A stretch of 43,518 bases of DNA, taken from NCBI GenBank assembly GCA_947169105.1, contig CAMVOL010000020.1, positions 1 to 43,518 on the forward strand, in the 5' to 3' direction. The position numbers and the translations under genes are program-made. The notes below the pieces were generated by a model. The model ran no database searches, had not been told where the DNA came from, and was given only the letters and a program-made list of their open reading frames with translations. How positions within the stretch are numbered: position 1 is the first letter of the stretch; each line of letters starts with the position of its first letter. Shown here piece by piece: positions 34,282 through 41,844 of the stretch. The stretch comes from an uncultured Bacteroidales bacterium. Lineage in GTDB: Bacteria > Bacteroidota > Bacteroidia > Bacteroidales > WCHB1-69.

Positions 34282-35229
34282 ATGAAAGCAGTTAAAATGA
34301 AACATTATATACGCCTCTCACTGTTGTTTGTCCTCATCGGAATGTTGTTCTCCCAATGCCAGAAGGAGATTGAGGTCGATTTGCCCGACTATGAGCGGAA
34401 GATCGTCATTGAGGGCAGCATCGAGAATGGGCAGCCCGCGATGGTGATTGTGAGCCGCAGTGTGCCCTATTTCTCCACTTTGGATATTGACAAGCTGATG
34501 AACGATGTTTTCATCACCGATGCGGAAGTGACCGTCACCTCCTCCACGGGACAGACGGAGCAGCTGACTTTCACGCTGAATCCGGAATCGCCGATTTATA
34601 TGGCTTACACGGGACGGATGTTGCTGGGAGAGCCGGGGAAAAGCTACACACTGACTGTCCGTTACAAAGACACCGAATACACGGCCACCAGCACGATGCA
34701 GGAACCTGTCCGTCTCGACTCGGCGTGGCTTGCCTTCCTTGACGCGAACGACACGATGCCGACCTCGCGTATCCAGCTCACCGACCGCGCGAGCACCCAC
34801 GACTACTATATGTTCCGCATCAAGGTGCACGGCAAGAAACTGCACGACCGCCTTTGGGTGACCAGCATGCCCGTCGCTTTCGACGACGCCACCTTCAACG
34901 GGCAGACCGTCAACTACGAGATCCTGCGGGCCAATCCGTCCTCCCTGTTTATGGCCGAGATGTCGGACGAGGAAAAAGAGGAATACTACCGCATCACCTA
35001 TCGCAAAGGAGACACGGTCTATCTCAAAACCTCCCTGATGGATTACGACGGATTCCAGTACTGGTCGGCGATGACGTACGAACTGGCGGTGGGCCAGAAC
35101 CCGTTCATGAGTCCCGCGCCTGTGCCGTGCAACATCAGCGGCGAGAACGTCATCGGCAATTGGACCGCCTTCGCCTCCACCGTAAACACGCTCTACTATC
35201 CCGACGGAAACGGAAAACGGAGAAACTGA
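34282..35229 (+). CDS. DUF4249 lipoprotein, partner of the TonB receptor
   Basis: 315 residues from the ATG at 34282; ATGs at 34261 and 34297 are also in frame. A lipobox at MLFSQC precedes CQKEIEVDLPDYERKIVIEG, the DUF4249 opening, and then FITDAEVTVTSSTGQTEQL, GKSYTLTVRYKDTEYTA and a C-terminal NISGENVIGNWTAFAS. DUF4249 genes in Bacteroidetes typically follow a TonB receptor with a carboxypeptidase-regulatory domain, as here (2-nt gap). It is taken to be a surface lipoprotein aiding ligand capture. The TGA stop overlaps the first bases of another heptanucleotide satellite. Confidence 0.9.
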   Translation: MKAVKMKHYIRLSLLFVLIGMLFSQCQKEIEVDLPDYERKIVIEGSIENGQPAMVIVSRSVPYFSTLDIDKLMNDVFITDAEVTVTSSTGQTEQLTFTLNPESPIYMAYTGRMLLGEPGKSYTLTVRYKDTEYTATSTMQEPVRLDSAWLAFLDANDTMPTSRIQLTDRASTHDYYMFRIKVHGKKLHDRLWVTSMPVAFDDATFNGQTVNYEILRANPSSLFMAEMSDEEKEEYYRITYRKGDTVYLKTSLMDYDGFQYWSAMTYELAVGQNPFMSPAPVPCNISGENVIGNWTAFASTVNTLYYPDGNGKRRN

Positions 35230-35276
35230 AAATGGAAAATGGAAAACTGAAAATGGAAAACTGAAAATTGAAAACG
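35228..35276. repeat. Heptanucleotide satellite, 7 units starting in a stop codon
   Basis: Seven 7-bp units (GAAAATG, GAAAATG, GAAAACT, GAAAATG, GAAAACT, GAAAATT, GAAAACG), beginning with the GA of the TGA stop of the DUF4249 gene. Confidence 0.88.
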
Positions 35277-35280
35277 AAGA

Positions 35281-35395
35281 AGTTAAGAAACTAAGAAACT
35301 AACTACTCCAAACTTCTTAACTCCTTAACTCCTTAACTCAACTCCCTAACCCTAAACTTTATAAACCTTCAAACTTTACGAACCTTATAAACTGA
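35281..35395. repeat. AT-rich satellite and inverted repeat upstream of obg
   Basis: AGTTAAGAA (35281-35289) is mirrored by TTCTTAACT (35314-35322), followed by CCTTAACT repeats and then AACTTTATAAACCTT units up to 35395. No exact TAnnTTTG box is seen; the obg promoter must be a variant, for example near TAAACTTT at 35353. Confidence 0.55.
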
Positions 35396-35398
35396 AGT

Positions 35399-36397
35399 AT
35401 GGCCAACGAGAACTTTATCGACTGTGTGAATATATTCTGCCGTTCGGGCAAGGGCGGCGCGGGGTCGGCGCATCTGGCGCGTACGGCGCAGGATCCGAAG
35501 GCCGGACCTGACGGTGGCGACGGCGGCAAGGGCGGCAACGTACTGCTCAAGGGAAACCGCAACCTTTGGACGCTCCTGCACCTGCGTTATACCAAGCACA
35601 TCTTTGCGGAGGATGGCGGCAACGGAAGCGCCAACCTCTGTTTCGGCAAGAACGGCAAGAACGCCGTCATTGAGGTTCCGCTCGGTACGGTCGTGCGCGA
35701 TATGGAAAGCGGAGAACAGATCGGCGAAGTGCTCGAAGACGGGCAGGAGGTGATTGTGATGCGCGGCGGCCGCGGCGGCCAAGGAAACGTCCATTTCAAG
35801 AGCGCCACCCGCCAGACACCGCGGTTCGCACAGCCCGGCGAAGAGGGTGTGGAAGGATGGGTGACACTGGAACTCAAAGTGTTGGCCGATGTCGGTCTGG
35901 TCGGCTTCCCCAATGCCGGGAAGTCCACTCTCATATCGGTGTTGTCGAATGCGAAGCCGAAAATTGCCGACTACCCCTTCACCACGCTCGTCCCGAACCT
36001 TGCGATGGTCTCCTACCGCGACTTCAAGTCGTTCGTCATCGCCGACATTCCGGGCATCATTGAGGGTGCGTCCGAAGGAAAAGGCATCGGGTTGCGCTTC
36101 CTGCGCCACATCGAACGGAACTCCATCCTGCTGTTCCTCATCCCCTGCATCTCCGAAGACATTGTGAAAGAGTACAAAATACTGCTGAATGAGCTACGGG
36201 CGTACAATCCGGAACTGATGGACAAGAAGCAGATCATCGCCATCACCAAGTGCGACCTCACCACCGAGGAGGAAATCGCAAAGCTGAAAAAGAAGCTGAA
36301 ACTGCCGGCCCCCACCATCTTCATTTCCTCTCACGCGCACAAGAACCTCACGGAGCTGAAGGATATGCTGTGGGGAGCTTTGAACGAGGGAGTTTAG
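35399..36397 (+). CDS. obg: GTPase Obg/CgtA
   Basis: 332 residues. The Gly-rich Obg fold (1-158) has [12 protein letters not shown] and [11 protein letters not shown], then the GTPase domain with G1 GFPNAGKST (169-177), switch residues FTTLVPN, G3 DIPG (216-219), G4 as TKCD (283-286, Thr in place of the usual Asn) and G5 ISS (309-311). It has no C-terminal OCT extension, which is common. Obg is an essential late factor in large ribosomal subunit assembly and growth control. The start ATG at 35399 directly follows the AT-rich satellite. It converges on the YggS gene with a 15-nt gap. Confidence 0.97.
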   Translation: MANENFIDCVNIFCRSGKGGAGSAHLARTAQDPKAGPDGGDGGKGGNVLLKGNRNLWTLLHLRYTKHIFAEDGGNGSANLCFGKNGKNAVIEVPLGTVVRDMESGEQIGEVLEDGQEVIVMRGGRGGQGNVHFKSATRQTPRFAQPGEEGVEGWVTLELKVLADVGLVGFPNAGKSTLISVLSNAKPKIADYPFTTLVPNLAMVSYRDFKSFVIADIPGIIEGASEGKGIGLRFLRHIERNSILLFLIPCISEDIVKEYKILLNELRAYNPELMDKKQIIAITKCDLTTEEEIAKLKKKLKLPAPTIFISSHAHKNLTELKDMLWGALNEGV

Positions 36398-36412
36398 TCG
36401 CAAAAAGGAAGA

Positions 36413-37087
36413 TTAATGCTTGGAGTAGTCGCGTGCTCCGAAAATGGCGCTACCTACACGAATCACCGTGCTTCCTTCTTCAATGGCAATCGGGTAGTCG
36501 CCCGTCATTCCCATTGAAATTTCTGTAAAATCAGTTTTTCCAGAAAAATACTCCTCTTTTAGTTTGGTGAAAAAGCCGTGAAGGGTTTGGAACTCGCGCC
36601 TCACCTGCGCGGTATCATCTGTGAAGCTCGCCATCCCCATAACACCTTTTATATCAACATTTTTCAGAGAAGAAAATTCTGGTGACTTTAGCATCTGCTC
36701 ACATTCGTCCATGGAGAAGCCGAACTTGGTCTCTTCGGAGGCGATATGGAACTGCAGCAGGCACCCGACCACACGGTTATGCTTCTCCGCCTGACGGTTC
36801 ACTTCCTGTAGTAGCTTGAAACTGTCGATGCTGTGAATCCGATAGACATACGGGATGATGTACTTGATCTTGTTGGTCTGGAGGTGCCCGATGAAGTGCC
36901 AGCGGATGTCCTGCGGAAGGATTTCGTGCTTTTCTCGCATCTCCTGTGCCCAGTTTTCGCCGAAGTCGCGTTGGCCGAGGGCGTAGGCGGCTTCCACCTC
37001 TGAAGCGGGGTGCAGTTTCGAGACGGCAATCAGCTGCACATTTTGGGGAATTTCCCGCAGAATTTCCTGATATTTATCAACGTTCAT
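36413..37087 (-). CDS. YggS-family pyridoxal phosphate homeostasis protein
   Basis: 224 residues, a single alanine-racemase-like barrel. The PLP-binding Lys24 lies in LIAVSKLHPASEV. Other family marks are DFGENWAQEM, WHFIGHLQTNKIK, IHSIDSF, KFGFSMDE, VKGVMGMASF-type wording (DIKGVMGMASF), ISMGMTGDYPIAIEEGSTVIRVGSAIFG at the end. It carries PLP and keeps vitamin B6 and amino-acid balance. It lies 71 nt downstream of the DUF4412-like gene with a hairpin between them and no separate promoter visible. Confidence 0.95.
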   Translation of the reverse strand: MNVDKYQEILREIPQNVQLIAVSKLHPASEVEAAYALGQRDFGENWAQEMREKHEILPQDIRWHFIGHLQTNKIKYIIPYVYRIHSIDSFKLLQEVNRQAEKHNRVVGCLLQFHIASEETKFGFSMDECEQMLKSPEFSSLKNVDIKGVMGMASFTDDTAQVRREFQTLHGFFTKLKEEYFSGKTDFTEISMGMTGDYPIAIEEGSTVIRVGSAIFGARDYSKH

Positions 37088-37098
37088 AAACCTATTGT

Positions 37099-37131
37099 AA
37101 AAAAAGAGAACGTAAACTGAATTACGTTCTC
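37099..37131 (-). terminator. Terminator or attenuator between the DUF4412-like and YggS genes
   Basis: GAGAACGTAA (37106-37115) pairs perfectly with TTACGTTCTC (37122-37131), 6-nt loop; on the minus strand seven T follow (37105-37099). The YggS start codon is only 11 nt past the T run. Confidence 0.85.
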
Positions 37132-37158
37132 GCTATTATGGTAAGGATTTAAGGTTCT

Positions 37159-37881
37159 TTATTCGTCATCGTCGTCATCGCCGCCGCCCATACCGAGCAT
37201 CTTCATCAGCTCAGGATTGCTCTTGATGTCTTTCGCATCGGTGGGAAGGAGGAATTCGACGGGTTTGATTTTCTTGCTGGGGGTGATGGTGACGGCTTCG
37301 TTGATGATGGTCACGTCTTCACCATTGATGTCTCGGTGCTGCTCCGTGCAGAGCGGATAACCGACGAGACCGGGATGAGAGGCAAAATTGATGTCGCTGC
37401 CAGGATTAATGTCTTTTGAAACATAGAGTGTTGTGGAAGTTTCCTCATCGGTTTCAAGATTGACCATCGTTGCAATGACTTTTTCGCATTCATAACCAGC
37501 GATAGTTTTCTTTTCACCTGTATAGTTATAGTCCGTTTTAATGTTTTTGAAACCTTCGGCAATGCTGTCTCCAGAGGTTTCAATGTAGTACTTGCCCATT
37601 CCCGGAATATCCAAAACCACGTATGCCATCTTCGCATCGCCATTCACAATCTGGATAATACCAAGGCCACCTTCTTGAACCTGAACCATTTTCATACGGT
37701 TGCCGCAGACCATTTGCGTCATCTCACCATCTATCTGGGCAATGATGTTGGGGTCGGTAGTGCCGGTGCAACTTGTTTTGGATGTGATGGTACCGGTGAA
37801 GGAGGCGGGTGCCTTTTGCGCAAAAACGCTGGTGAGTCCCATTGTCAGGACTGCCACAAAAATCAAGGTTATTCTTTTCAT
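37159..37881 (-). CDS. Exported DUF4412-like protein with acidic tail
   Basis: 240 residues from the ATG at 37881; the frame upstream to 37950 crosses a -7 box. Signal peptide 1-21 (SVFAQ). The mature part matches the DUF4412 pattern only loosely: FTGTITSKTSCTG, QMVCGNRMKMVQVQEGG, AYVVLDIPGMGKYYIE, YNYTGEKKTIAGYECEKVIATMV. It ends in MGGGDDDDDE, an unusual run of acidic residues that might bind metal or be a disordered tail. It is probably periplasmic or surface exposed; the function is unknown. Transcribed from the box at 37918. Confidence 0.68.
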   Translation of the reverse strand: MKRITLIFVAVLTMGLTSVFAQKAPASFTGTITSKTSCTGTTDPNIIAQIDGEMTQMVCGNRMKMVQVQEGGLGIIQIVNGDAKMAYVVLDIPGMGKYYIETSGDSIAEGFKNIKTDYNYTGEKKTIAGYECEKVIATMVNLETDEETSTTLYVSKDINPGSDINFASHPGLVGYPLCTEQHRDINGEDVTIINEAVTITPSKKIKPVEFLLPTDAKDIKSNPELMKMLGMGGGDDDDDE

Positions 37882-37917
37882 AATCGTATAAAATTTTGTT
37901 GATTTCAAAACGAGCTG

Positions 37918-37925
37918 CAAAAATA
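37918..37925 (-). promoter_or_regulatory. -7 box TATTTTTG of the DUF4412-like gene
   Basis: Exact TAnnTTTG match on the minus strand, 36 nt upstream of the ATG at 37881. Confidence 0.7.
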
Positions 37926-38009
37926 CACATTTTTTTTGATTGCGCCCCATTGAGTTTGCAACGTTCTTAAAGTTTATTGGATTTGCAAAGTTTTAACATT
38001 TATTAAAGA

Positions 38010-39392
38010 TTACCGGCCCGACCGTTTGAGATAGAGATTCTTTTTCAGTTGGTAGTCGGTGTAGGCTTCGGTGAAGCTGTCGGTGCTCTGTTGCAGCTGC
38101 GACTGGGCGTTGAGCAGGTCGGAAAGGGTGGAGGTGCCGGCCTCATAGTAGTCGCTTTGTAGCCGCAGGTTCTCCTTAGCCAAGGCGACGGACTGCTGGG
38201 CAATCAGCAGCTGCTGGTAGGCTTCGTAGAGTTCGTTCCATGTCTGTTCGGTTTGGATTTCAAGAAGTTGCAGGTTCTGTTCACGCTCGTTGCGGGCTAT
38301 CTGCTCGTTGATGCGGCATCTCTTGATGGCGTGTCCGCCGCCCCACCAGTCGGTGATGGGTACGGTGACGGTGCCGAACACCATCCCGAAGTGGTTGGAA
38401 GAGGTGTTGTAGTCGTTTACATCCATCAGATAGGCAGAGTAGCCCGCGCCGACCGCAACTTGCGGAAGGTGCTTGCCGATTTCCATCTGTGTCTGGAGCT
38501 CGGCGGCCTTCACCTGCATATCCAGCAGTTGTGACTCCGTGCGGAGCCCGACCGCCGCTGAGGATTCCATGTAGTAGCTTTCGGGGCTGTCGGGCAGCAG
38601 GAGCGTGTCGTACTCGATGTCGAAGTCCCGTTCAGGGATGCGGGCGTACTGGCGCAGCATCATCTTGCAGACACGGATGCCGTTCGCCACCTTGATGCGG
38701 CCGCTCTCCAGTTCCTGCCGTTTCAGCTCCACCTGCAGTTTGTCGCTGGGTTTGATGACTCCGGCGGCGACGGCCGCGTCGGCATCATGGGCTATGTGCG
38801 AAAGCTGCCGGTCCAAAGCATCCAGCATTTTCTGTTTCTCCTTCAGCATGACGATTTTCCAGAAGTAGGTTTCCACCTGCGTCGCCACTTCATCCTCCGA
38901 CAGTTTCAGCTGTAGCTCCGCCGCCTCATAGCCCAACTTGGCCAACTGGTTGCCCCGCACGATGCGGAGGCCGGCGAACAGCGGCTGCACCGCCGTTATG
39001 CCACCCATAATTCCGCCATTGATCATCTGCATCGGTATCGACGGAAGGTCAACGGAAATCATTACGGGTGAAAAGATGGGAATTTGCAGTTTCCCCAAAT
39101 CGTAGTCCATGTCAATCATCGGGTTGGTGAGCCAGAAGCCCGCGCCCATCGCCGAGACCGTCGGGAAGAACTTGGTGAAGACCTCCTTCTGCTGCTGCTT
39201 TGCCGCCTCCACCGCCAACCGCTTGTTCTGTACCGTGAGGTTGTCGCGGGCGGACATTGCCTTGCAACTGTCCAAGGTATAGACCGTTTGTGCATTTCCT
39301 GAAAGCACAGCCACCAAAAGGAGGAACAGAAGGATACACCTTTTACCTGTCCTCACTACAAAGTACGACACCTTGATTCCTTTTTGCAGCAT
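38010..39392 (-). CDS. TolC-family outer-membrane efflux protein
   Basis: 460 residues with a signal peptide ending at SGNAQ (about residue 35); the start at 39392 has a leader of about 25 nt from the -7 box at 39428. Two outer-membrane-efflux repeats with long coiled helices: YTLDSCKAMSARDNLTVQNK and AAKQQQKEVFTKFFPTVSA in the first, QLKVELKRQELESGRIK-type helices in the middle, then LRTESQLLDMQVKAAELQTQ and the end YYEAGTSTLSDLLNAQSQLQQ, a hallmark of the second helical repeat. It forms the outer-membrane exit duct of an RND or ABC exporter. No inner-membrane pump or adaptor gene is adjacent in this window. Confidence 0.93.
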   Translation of the reverse strand: MLQKGIKVSYFVVRTGKRCILLFLLLVAVLSGNAQTVYTLDSCKAMSARDNLTVQNKRLAVEAAKQQQKEVFTKFFPTVSAMGAGFWLTNPMIDMDYDLGKLQIPIFSPVMISVDLPSIPMQMINGGIMGGITAVQPLFAGLRIVRGNQLAKLGYEAAELQLKLSEDEVATQVETYFWKIVMLKEKQKMLDALDRQLSHIAHDADAAVAAGVIKPSDKLQVELKRQELESGRIKVANGIRVCKMMLRQYARIPERDFDIEYDTLLLPDSPESYYMESSAAVGLRTESQLLDMQVKAAELQTQMEIGKHLPQVAVGAGYSAYLMDVNDYNTSSNHFGMVFGTVTVPITDWWGGGHAIKRCRINEQIARNEREQNLQLLEIQTEQTWNELYEAYQQLLIAQQSVALAKENLRLQSDYYEAGTSTLSDLLNAQSQLQQSTDSFTEAYTDYQLKKNLYLKRSGR

Positions 39393-39427
39393 GATTGGTC
39401 CTTTTTTCGCCCTTTCAAAATGGGCGG

Positions 39428-39435
39428 CAAAAATA
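39428..39435 (-). promoter_or_regulatory. -7 box TATTTTTG of the tolC-like gene
   Basis: Exact TAnnTTTG match on the minus strand, 35 nt upstream of the ATG at 39392. A second match, TATATTTG, lies at 39497-39504. Confidence 0.68.
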
Positions 39436-39496
39436 GGGAAAAATATTTATCTAAAGGAAATCCGTTTTTCCGCTAAAATGAACCTCTCTTTTGTTG

Positions 39497-39504
39497 CAAA
39501 TATA
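39497..39504 (-). promoter_or_regulatory. Second candidate -7 box (TATATTTG) upstream of the tolC-like gene
   Basis: Fits TAnnTTTG on the minus strand, 104 nt upstream of the ATG at 39392 and 14 nt after the stop of the CcsBA gene. It may be a chance match. Confidence 0.35.
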
Positions 39505-39518
39505 AAATTTATAGATAG

Positions 39519-41744
39519 TTACGCATAACTGTGCATCCCACCTAACAGGAAATTCACGCCGAAATAGGTCATAAGGACGGACAAGAAGGCGAAAATGGCG
39601 TACAGATGGAAGCGCATCGGGCGGTTTTCTTCTGTGAAAAAGGCCGAATGGAGTGGGATGAGATAGACCAGCAACGTGATGAGCGCCCACACCTCTTTCG
39701 GATCCCACGACCAGTAATTGCCCCACGACACGTTGGCCCACACCGCGCCGATGAAGATGCCAATGGTGAGCAGTGCCACCGCGGGGTAGAGCAGCAACAT
39801 ACTGATGTCGCGCAGCCGTCCCGTGTAGTCGGGGCTGCTGGACTTGGAGAACCTGACGAATACCGCCGTGATGCCGTTCAGCATGATAAAGAACAGCAGG
39901 GCGTAGGCCATCATAATTACGGTGACATGCAGACTCAGCAGAGGAGAGGCGAGCACCGGCATCAGGTAGGCTACTGGCGGGTTGGAGCCGCCCATCATCT
40001 GCACCAGCAGCACGAAGCCGGTCATCAGCAGTCCGGCCGGCAGCGCCATCTCGTGCCTGCGTGACAGGATGAGCGTGATGATACAGATACTTAATGCTAA
40101 GAGGTTCATCGAGTCGAAGCTGCCGGCCATCGGCACGTGTCCGCCCGCGACCCACCGCAGGATGAACAGCAGTGCCAAAAACGCCCCCAACAGCGCCATC
40201 CACACGAAGGCAAACCAGCGGAGGAGTTTATGGGGCTTCCGTCCTTTCCCGATGCAGAGGAGCGATATCGCGAAAAAGACCAGTCCGAGCAAGATGTTGG
40301 CGAAGGCTAGCCAACGCCCGGTGGTGAGCCGGTTGTAGATCCGTTCGGCACGATATTGCGCCTTCGGCTGCGTCAGCCCCTGCGAGTATTTCTCCTGATA
40401 GATTTTGGTCTTATCAAGCACTTCGTCCAAACTTTTGAAATCGCCAGCCACCACATATTCCTTGCAGAGGCTCAGCTGCTTGCGTATGAAAAGGTACTCT
40501 CCGTCGGAAACGTCCAAAGGCAGCACGTCATTTTGCGAGTACCATGTCACCTCTCCGAGACTGTCGGTGTGGGGGAACATTTTCAGTAATTCCCCACCGA
40601 GGAGCATCTGGGCGAGATTGTATTTTTCGTTGGCGGTACGGCAGCTTTTCCGTTTGGGGTCTCCCATAGACAGCCCCGTAACGGCCTCGTCAAGCTTGTT
40701 GTCCCCATAGAGGTTACAGAAATCGGTAAGGCGGGCATATTTTCCGTCAATGCCGAGCACTTCCCGCGCATAGCTGCCCTTGATCTTGAACATCGGCTCG
40801 TTTTTCCAGTCGTCGAAGTAAAACAGCCAGCCGCTGAAGACCTGCTCGGATGAGAGGCTATGGTAACCGGCCTTTCCATATAGTTTGGTCGTGAAATCCT
40901 TGGCCAACGTCTGCAGCGGGCAGACGCGCCCTTTGTACTGCACATAAAGCTGCCCTAATTTGTCGGCACTTTCTTTCGGAAGTGTGCGGGGCGCATTGGC
41001 CGAAAGAACTGGCATGCAGCAACCTGCCGTCAGCAGGACGAGGATGACGGCGGCTTTGGCAGACGTTTTTTTCAGCAGCTGCCGGAAACGCCCGTTGGGC
41101 ACGATGAACATCGCCACTAAGGAGACCAGAAGCAGGATATAGCCCGCGTAGGTCACGCCGATCCCCCACGGGTCATGGGCGACGGCAAGAACGGAGTTGC
41201 CTTCCTCGTCATAGTCGCTCTGGTAAAAACGGTAACTCTTGTGTTTCAATATGTTATTCATGGAAATGGTGGCAGCCGTACTATGCCCTTCATCATTGAT
41301 GCGAAGGTGGCTCACGAAATCCATGGGGGAGCGTGAACCGGGATAGCGTACCACCTCGAAGCGGTCGAGCGTGAGGGAGAAGGGAAGCGCCCTCTCGCAA
41401 GTATCGCCGTTGCTTTCAATCAGGAAAACGTTGTTGGCTTCACCCGGGTGAAGGGTTATCTCACCATGTTGCCCCGTGAGCATGGTAAGCAGGGCGCCGA
41501 GCGAAATGAGCAGGGTGGACAGATACATGAGACACCGCACGGGTTCTTCCCATGTTTTTTTTACAAAAAGCAGAATCGTCATTCCGATGGCGGCAACTCC
41601 CCACAAAGCGATGAACCACCATGCGCCATAGACATGGGACAATGCGTATTCGGAACCGTGGAACTTTTCCACGACGGTGCCTGCGGCCATCACAACAATC
41701 AGGACGGCCATCAGGGCGGATAAAATGTGGCGGAAAATTTTCAT
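39519..41744 (-). CDS. Cytochrome c biogenesis fusion protein CcsBA (ResB plus CcsA)
   Basis: 741 residues. The N-terminal ResB/CcsB-like half has about four membrane helices (AVLIVVMAAGTVVEKFHGS near the start) and a large periplasmic loop. The C-terminal CcsA half has six or more helices, HVPMAG, HVTVIMMAYALLFF and the Trp-rich haem-handling motif WGNYWSWDPKEVWAL (674-688), with His699, His713 and His738 near the end. It exports haem and ligates it to Cys-x-x-Cys-His of c-type cytochromes outside the membrane (System II). The di-heme cytochrome gene directly upstream is a likely client. A hairpin lies in the leader at 41771-41797. Confidence 0.95.
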   Translation of the reverse strand: MKIFRHILSALMAVLIVVMAAGTVVEKFHGSEYALSHVYGAWWFIALWGVAAIGMTILLFVKKTWEEPVRCLMYLSTLLISLGALLTMLTGQHGEITLHPGEANNVFLIESNGDTCERALPFSLTLDRFEVVRYPGSRSPMDFVSHLRINDEGHSTAATISMNNILKHKSYRFYQSDYDEEGNSVLAVAHDPWGIGVTYAGYILLLVSLVAMFIVPNGRFRQLLKKTSAKAAVILVLLTAGCCMPVLSANAPRTLPKESADKLGQLYVQYKGRVCPLQTLAKDFTTKLYGKAGYHSLSSEQVFSGWLFYFDDWKNEPMFKIKGSYAREVLGIDGKYARLTDFCNLYGDNKLDEAVTGLSMGDPKRKSCRTANEKYNLAQMLLGGELLKMFPHTDSLGEVTWYSQNDVLPLDVSDGEYLFIRKQLSLCKEYVVAGDFKSLDEVLDKTKIYQEKYSQGLTQPKAQYRAERIYNRLTTGRWLAFANILLGLVFFAISLLCIGKGRKPHKLLRWFAFVWMALLGAFLALLFILRWVAGGHVPMAGSFDSMNLLALSICIITLILSRRHEMALPAGLLMTGFVLLVQMMGGSNPPVAYLMPVLASPLLSLHVTVIMMAYALLFFIMLNGITAVFVRFSKSSSPDYTGRLRDISMLLLYPAVALLTIGIFIGAVWANVSWGNYWSWDPKEVWALITLLVYLIPLHSAFFTEENRPMRFHLYAIFAFLSVLMTYFGVNFLLGGMHSYA

Positions 41745-41770
41745 TGGATAAGATTTTGATTAAACGAATA

Positions 41771-41797
41771 TAGGGATGCCATATTATGACATCCCTA
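41771..41797. promoter_or_regulatory. Inverted repeat in the leader of the CcsBA gene
   Basis: TAGGGATG (41771-41778) and CATCCCTA (41790-41797) are perfect inverse copies 11 nt apart, 26 nt upstream of the ATG at 41744 and 47 nt after the cytochrome stop. No T run follows in the direction of transcription, so it is not a standard terminator; operator or mRNA hairpin are possible. Confidence 0.55.
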
Positions 41798-41844
41798 CAA
41801 AAAAACAACCTAAAATAAAAACATCTTGTATGGCATAGAAAAAT

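Noticed and set aside
35399-36397. Obg G4 motif broken (TKCD in place of NKxD)
   Set aside because: The remaining GTPase motifs are intact, and variants of the first residue are, to my knowledge, usual in Bacteroidetes Obg.
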